From positions 1 to 30,674 of the forward strand of contig CAAGQX010000184.1 of the NCBI GenBank assembly GCA_900772235.1: a stretch of DNA of 30,674 nucleotides, in the 5' to 3' direction. The notes below the pieces were generated by a model, which did no database searches, was not told the origin of the DNA, and saw nothing but the letters and a program-made list of their open reading frames with translations. Position 1 is the stretch's first letter. Each line of letters begins with the position of its first letter. The translations under genes were made by a program, and so were the position numbers. The stretch comes from Clostridia bacterium. GTDB lineage: Bacteria > Bacillota > Clostridia > TANB77 > CAG-508. Shown here one piece after another: positions 27,571-30,674 of the stretch.

Positions 27571-28389
27571 TTATGCTGTTTTTAATTCTAGTCTTAATTT
27601 ATCAGCAATCATTGCTATAAATTCTGAATTTGTAGGTTTTCCTTTTGCTGCTGAAATTGTATAACCAAATATTGATTCTACTGTTTGTTGTTCTCCTCTT
27701 GCCCACGCTACTTCTATTGCGTGGCGTATTGCTCTTTCTACTCTACTTGGTGTTGTTTTGTATTTTCTTGCTATTTCTGGATATAGTTGTTTTGTAATTT
27801 GATTTATTACATCTATATCTTTTGTTACCATTATTATAGCTTCTCTCAAATATTGGTAACCTTTAATATGTGCTGGCACACCTAATTCGTGTATTATATT
27901 TGTTACTAATGCTTCTAACATTTCTTTATCTTTTTTATTATTTTCTGAAATGTCTATATATGGTATTTTATTTTCTCTATTACTATAACAATTTTGTGCA
28001 GTTGTTGGTTTATAATTTTTTATTTCTTTTATTCTTTTTATTAGAACTTCTATGTCGAATGGTTTTACTACATAGTATTCTGCTCCTAGTGATATTGCTG
28101 TTTGTGTTATCTTAGCTTGTCCTACTGCGGATAGCATTATACACATAGGTCTTTTAGTAAGATTAGCTGAATTTATGTATTCTAATACTCCTATTCCATC
28201 TAAATATGGCATTATTACATCTAGTAGTAATACATCTGGCTCAGTATTTGTTACCATATCACAAGCCTCTTTACCATTTTTAGCTATTCCTATTACTTCC
28301 ATATCCTCCTCTTTTTCTAAATATTTTACCAAAGTCATCGCAAAATCTGCATTGTCGTCTGCAATCAAAATTGTTGTTTTTTCTTTCAC
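27571..28389 (-). CDS. spo0A: Sporulation master regulator Spo0A
   Basis: This phosphorelay-controlled transcription factor commits the cell to sporulation. The 272-residue protein has a receiver domain with D57 as phosphoacceptor (LLLDVIMPYLDG) and K in VVKPFD, then the Spo0A C-terminal DNA-binding domain: HELGVPAHIKGYQYLREAI, TTPSRVERAIRHAIEVAWAR and GKPTNSEFIAMIADKLRLE. The start is GTG 28389 with GGGAGG seven bases upstream; a longer frame to 28518 has no ribosome binding site. Upstream genes are yigZ and a flavoprotein, not spoIVB as in Bacillus. No CGG codon interrupts it. Confidence 0.97.
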   Translation of the reverse strand: MKEKTTILIADDNADFAMTLVKYLEKEEDMEVIGIAKNGKEACDMVTNTEPDVLLLDVIMPYLDGIGVLEYINSANLTKRPMCIMLSAVGQAKITQTAISLGAEYYVVKPFDIEVLIKRIKEIKNYKPTTAQNCYSNRENKIPYIDISENNKKDKEMLEALVTNIIHELGVPAHIKGYQYLREAIIMVTKDIDVINQITKQLYPEIARKYKTTPSRVERAIRHAIEVAWARGEQQTVESIFGYTISAAKGKPTNSEFIAMIADKLRLELKTA

Positions 28390-28435
28390 TTCAATACCTC
28401 CCAAATTTTTAAATTGTAAATTTTTTACATTTTGA

Positions 28436-28464
28436 ATTATAATCTTATTTGAAATTAAAAGCAA
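28436..28464 (-). promoter_or_regulatory. Candidate spo0A promoter
   Basis: TTGCTT, 17-bp spacer, TATAAT on the minus strand. The -10 box is perfect and the -35 box weak. Confidence 0.55.
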
Positions 28465-28504
28465 TACTTTTCTGGAAAAATTTTCTAATTTTGTCTGTAA
28501 GTAT

Positions 28505-29129
28505 TTATATATCAACATATTTTTTTGTCGTATTTTCTTTTTTTATGGTTTTACATCCTAATTCTTCGCTTCTAAATTGTATTATATCCCATTTTTCTTT
28601 TGGAATTTCTAGCATTAATTCTACATTTTCTTTATAGCAAATATCTGTTATTTTTACATTTTCCCTTGCTAATATGTATTTTAATTGTTCTATTTTAGAA
28701 TAGCTTACTTTTAGTTTAGCCTCATATCCAATGGTTTTATTTACATATTCTGTTTGCGAAAGTGCCTTTGTTGTTACATCTGAATATGCTCTTACAAGTC
28801 CACCTGTTCCAAGTAATATTCCACCAAAGTACCTAGTTACAATAACTAAAACATTAGATAAATTTTGTTTTGATAAAATATCCAAAATTGGTGCTCCTGC
28901 TGTTCCCGATGGTTCTCCATCATCACTAAATCTTTTTACTTCTTCTCCGGTTAATGTCTTTTACTATATATGCAAAACAATTATGTTTTGCATCATAATA
29001 TTTTTTACCAATTTGCTTTATTATATCTTCTGCCTCTTTTTTATCTTCTACATAAAAAATATTAGCAATAAACTTAGATTTTTTTTCTATTATTTCATCA
29101 GATACATTTTCTTTAATTGTTTTTATCAT
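28505..29129 (-). CDS. yigZ: YigZ/IMPACT-family protein, one CGG +1 shift
   Basis: A member of the UPF0029/IMPACT family, whose bacterial role is not settled. After one +1 shift it has 207 residues. The family signature FSDDGEPSGTAGAPIL spans the junction of the two zero-frame pieces (28926-29129, and the piece ending at 28505); TRYFGGILLGTGGLVRAYSD and the C-terminal ferredoxin-like domain follow. The shift at CGG 28947-28949 gives KDIN-G-EEVKRFSDDG. TAGGAG precedes the ATG, which lies 20 nt after the corrected stop of the upstream flavoprotein gene. The 625 nt minus 1 is divisible by three. Confidence 0.92.
28947..28949 (-). other. CGG +1 shift site in yigZ (Gly61)
   Basis: Coding strand AAC-CGG-A. 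Without the shift translation ends seven codons later, before the conserved DDGEPSG motif. Confidence 0.9.
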
Positions 29130-29148
29130 TTTTTCTCCTATATTTTTT

Positions 29149-30403
29149 CTACTTTAATTCTCCTGCTGTATAACCTGTTGAATATGCAATTTGTAAGTTA
29201 AAGCCTCCGAGTTAAGGCATCTACATCTATTACTTCTCCTGCAAAATATAAACCTTTAATAATTTTAGATTCCATTGTTCTTGGATTTATTTCTTTTGTG
29301 CTTATTCCTCCTGCTGTTACTATTGCTTCATCTATTTTTCCAAATCCTCCAATTGTAAGTTCAAAACATTTTAAGGAATCTACAATTTTCTTTCTTTCTT
29401 CTTTAGTAATTTCATTCACTCTTTTTTCTGGATCTATATTTGTTTTTTCAATAAATGCTTGTATAAGTTTTTGAGGTAATAGTTTATCTAAACTGTTTTT
29501 ATATTGTTTATTTTTATATTCTTCAAAATCCCTTCTAATTCTTAAATCTAATTTTTCCTTATCTAAAGCAGGTTTCAAATCTATTTGTAATTTTATTTTT
29601 TCTTGTTTTAATAATTCATCTATGTTTTTATATCTAAGCAGTATTGACGATGCGCTTAATATAACTGGGCCAGAAACACCAAAATGTGTAAATAGCATTT
29701 CTCCAAAATCTTCGTAAATAATTTTATTTTCGTTAACTATTTTTATTTTTATGTTTCTTAATGAAAGTCCTTGTGCTAGTTGGCATATGTGTAAAGAGTT
29801 TTTGTGGTTACATACTAATGGAACTAATGCTGGACTAATTTTTGTAATAGTGTGTCCTACTTTTTTTGCTATTTTATATCCATCGCCTGTTGAACCTGTA
29901 ACTGGATAACTTTTTCCACCTGTTGCAAGTATTATTTTTTGTGCAAGTTTTTCTTTTTGTTCTTTTGTTGTTACTCCTTCTACTTCTCCGTCTTTTACTA
30001 AAATTTCTGTAACTTCACAATTTGTAATAATTTTGATTCCTAGGCTCTTCATTTTTTTCATAAATGCATTTAGTACATCTTGAGACATATCTGATGTTGG
30101 GAAAACTCTTTCTCCTCTTTCTACTTTTGTACTCACACCTTGTTTGTTTAGAAAATTTATAATATCTTCGTTAGTAAAATTATTAAATGCACTATACAAA
30201 AACTTTGGATTTCCTGGAATGTTTTTAAAAAATTCTTCCATACTAACTGCATTTGTAATATTGCATCTTCCTTTTCCTGTAATTAATAATTTTTTTCCAC
30301 ACGAATTCATTTTTTCTAATATAGTTACATCATTTCCATTTTGTGCAGAAGTTATTGCAGCCATCATTCCTGCAGGTCCTCCGCCTATTACTAGTACTTT
30401 CAT
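29149..30403 (-). CDS. HI0933/YhiN-family flavoprotein, one CGG +1 shift
   Basis: A FAD-binding oxidoreductase-like protein of the HI0933 family (BaiN/YhiN); its substrate is unknown. After one +1 shift it has 417 residues. The N-terminal dinucleotide fold is VIGGGPAGMMAA; KKLLITGKGRCNITN and KIILATGGKSYPVTGSTGDG are family motifs. The C-terminal FAD motif GEVIDVDALT-G-GFNLQIAYSTGYTAG is complete only after the shift; the zero frame stops at 29198. The start is ATG 30403 with AGAGG upstream. An in-frame extension to 30565 runs through REP-like repeats and is not coding. It is cotranscribed with yigZ. Confidence 0.92.
29207..29209 (-). other. CGG +1 shift site in the flavoprotein (Gly399)
   Basis: Coding strand ACT-CGG-A. 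Skipping C restores DALT-G-GFNLQIAYSTG, the nearly invariant FAD-binding end of the family, and moves the stop from 29198 to 29149. Confidence 0.92.
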
Positions 30404-30430
30404 ATTTTTCCTCTTTCTTTTAAAAATTGT

Positions 30431-30458
30431 AATTTGTATGAGTATTTGCATACAAATT
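30431..30458. promoter_or_regulatory. 10-bp inverted repeat upstream of the flavoprotein gene
   Basis: Exact arms AATTTGTATG and CATACAAATT are separated by 8 nt, 28 bases upstream of the start codon. This could be an operator for a dimeric repressor or a leader hairpin. No T-run follows. Confidence 0.5.
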
Positions 30459-30464
30459 TGAAAT

Positions 30465-30534
30465 GTAGGGGCGATTTTAATCGCCCGAAAATACCTAAAC
30501 ACATTATTTGTAGGGGCGGGTTCCAAACCCGCCC
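30465..30534 (+). repeat. Composite REP-like element, copy 2 (inverted)
   Basis: GTAG then type B arms GGGCGATT/AATCGCCC (30469-30486), a 23-nt linker, then GTAG and type A arms GGGCGGGTT/AACCCGCCC (30514-30534). Read in reverse complement it has the same order and a related linker (AATAATGTGTTT) to the copy at 20938. Confidence 0.85.
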
Positions 30535-30601
30535 GTTTGTGAACCATTGATAAATATTGTTGCATAATTGAACCGAAACAATTGTAATCATATTTTGCGA
30601 C

Positions 30602-30623
30602 GGGCGATTAAAATCGCCCCTAC
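30602..30623 (-). repeat. REP-like palindrome, type B single copy
   Basis: Arms GGGCGATT and AATCGCCC followed by CTAC. It faces the composite copy 2 across 67 nt, giving the inverted pair arrangement seen in REPINs. Confidence 0.8.
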
Positions 30624-30674
30624 AATGGAATTTTTTGAAAAATGCGAGGGCCGTTCAAATTTTCTTGGCATTTT

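Noticed and set aside
6759..30403. Ordinary pseudogenes or random sequencing indels
   Set aside because: Decay would give mixed insertions, deletions and stop codons. Here all twelve are the same +1 change in the same codon phase before glycine, with no nonsense mutation in any corrected frame. A systematic base-calling artefact cannot be fully excluded without reads.
6759..30403. CGG reassigned to another amino acid (as with Trp or Gln in some bacteria)
   Set aside because: Reassignment would keep the frame. At these sites the frame must change to recover homology.
30404..30591. N-terminal extension of the flavoprotein and a 63-codon frame over the repeats
   Set aside because: They translate REP-like palindromes; the ATG at 30403 has the ribosome binding site and the conserved N-terminus.

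Overview
The window is AT-rich DNA from a low-GC, Gram-positive, spore-forming anaerobe, most likely an uncultured member of the Clostridia. The evidence is Spo0A, RicT/YaaT, a four-subunit pyruvate:ferredoxin oxidoreductase, a clostridial ferredoxin, a giant acyl-CoA dehydratase activase-like protein, strong AGGAGG ribosome binding sites and an rplU leader of the Firmicutes type. Nearly all genes lie on the minus strand. There are no rRNA or tRNA genes, no insertion sequence and no CRISPR array. No gene-free stretch exceeds about 300 bases; the longest gaps (20797-21025 and 30404-30674) hold short palindromic repeats.

Layout, read right to left along the minus strand. 30403-28505: a HI0933-family flavoprotein and a YigZ/IMPACT protein, then spo0A. 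27395-26207: a small membrane protein, then rplU-rpmA behind a structured leader. 26055-21026: a CmpB-type membrane protein and a ~1,409-residue activase-like ASKHA protein. 20796-17542: glyA-topA. 17184-9155: a giant cyclic beta-1,2-glucan synthase-like gene (~2,674 residues). 8982-6759: an OmpR-family response regulator and its histidine kinase. 6654-3973: lepB-holB-ricT-ferredoxin. 3342-109: porC-porD-porA-porB. Two short plus-strand genes (3495-3917 and 17318-17497) have a visibly higher G+C and different codon choice, each with its own promoter and a two-way terminator.

The main result is a rule linking all the apparently broken genes. Six minus-strand genes are interrupted by twelve +1 frameshifts. 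Every one lies at a zero-frame CGG codon followed by A or T, and skipping the C restores a conserved glycine (GGA ten times, GGT twice) and the rest of the protein. After removing one base per site all six genes have lengths divisible by three, and each CGG falls exactly in frame after the preceding shifts. Reading the other native genes by eye I found no zero-frame CGG that is not such a site, whereas C followed by GGA in other phases (GAC GGA, TGC GGA, CAC GGA) is common and undisturbed. This is not expected of sequencing error or random decay. It suggests that in this organism CGG is not read as arginine, and that CGGA/CGGT is decoded as glycine by a +1 shift or a four-base codon. Only the foreign-looking plus-strand gene at 3495 uses CGG as an ordinary sense codon.

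Secondary observations: a composite two-palindrome REP-like element with a GTAG foot, present twice; three 11-bp-phased direct repeats upstream of the response regulator; a 15-bp palindrome filling the spacer of the por promoter; and an L27 gene lacking the N-terminal extension and Prp protease gene usual in Firmicutes.
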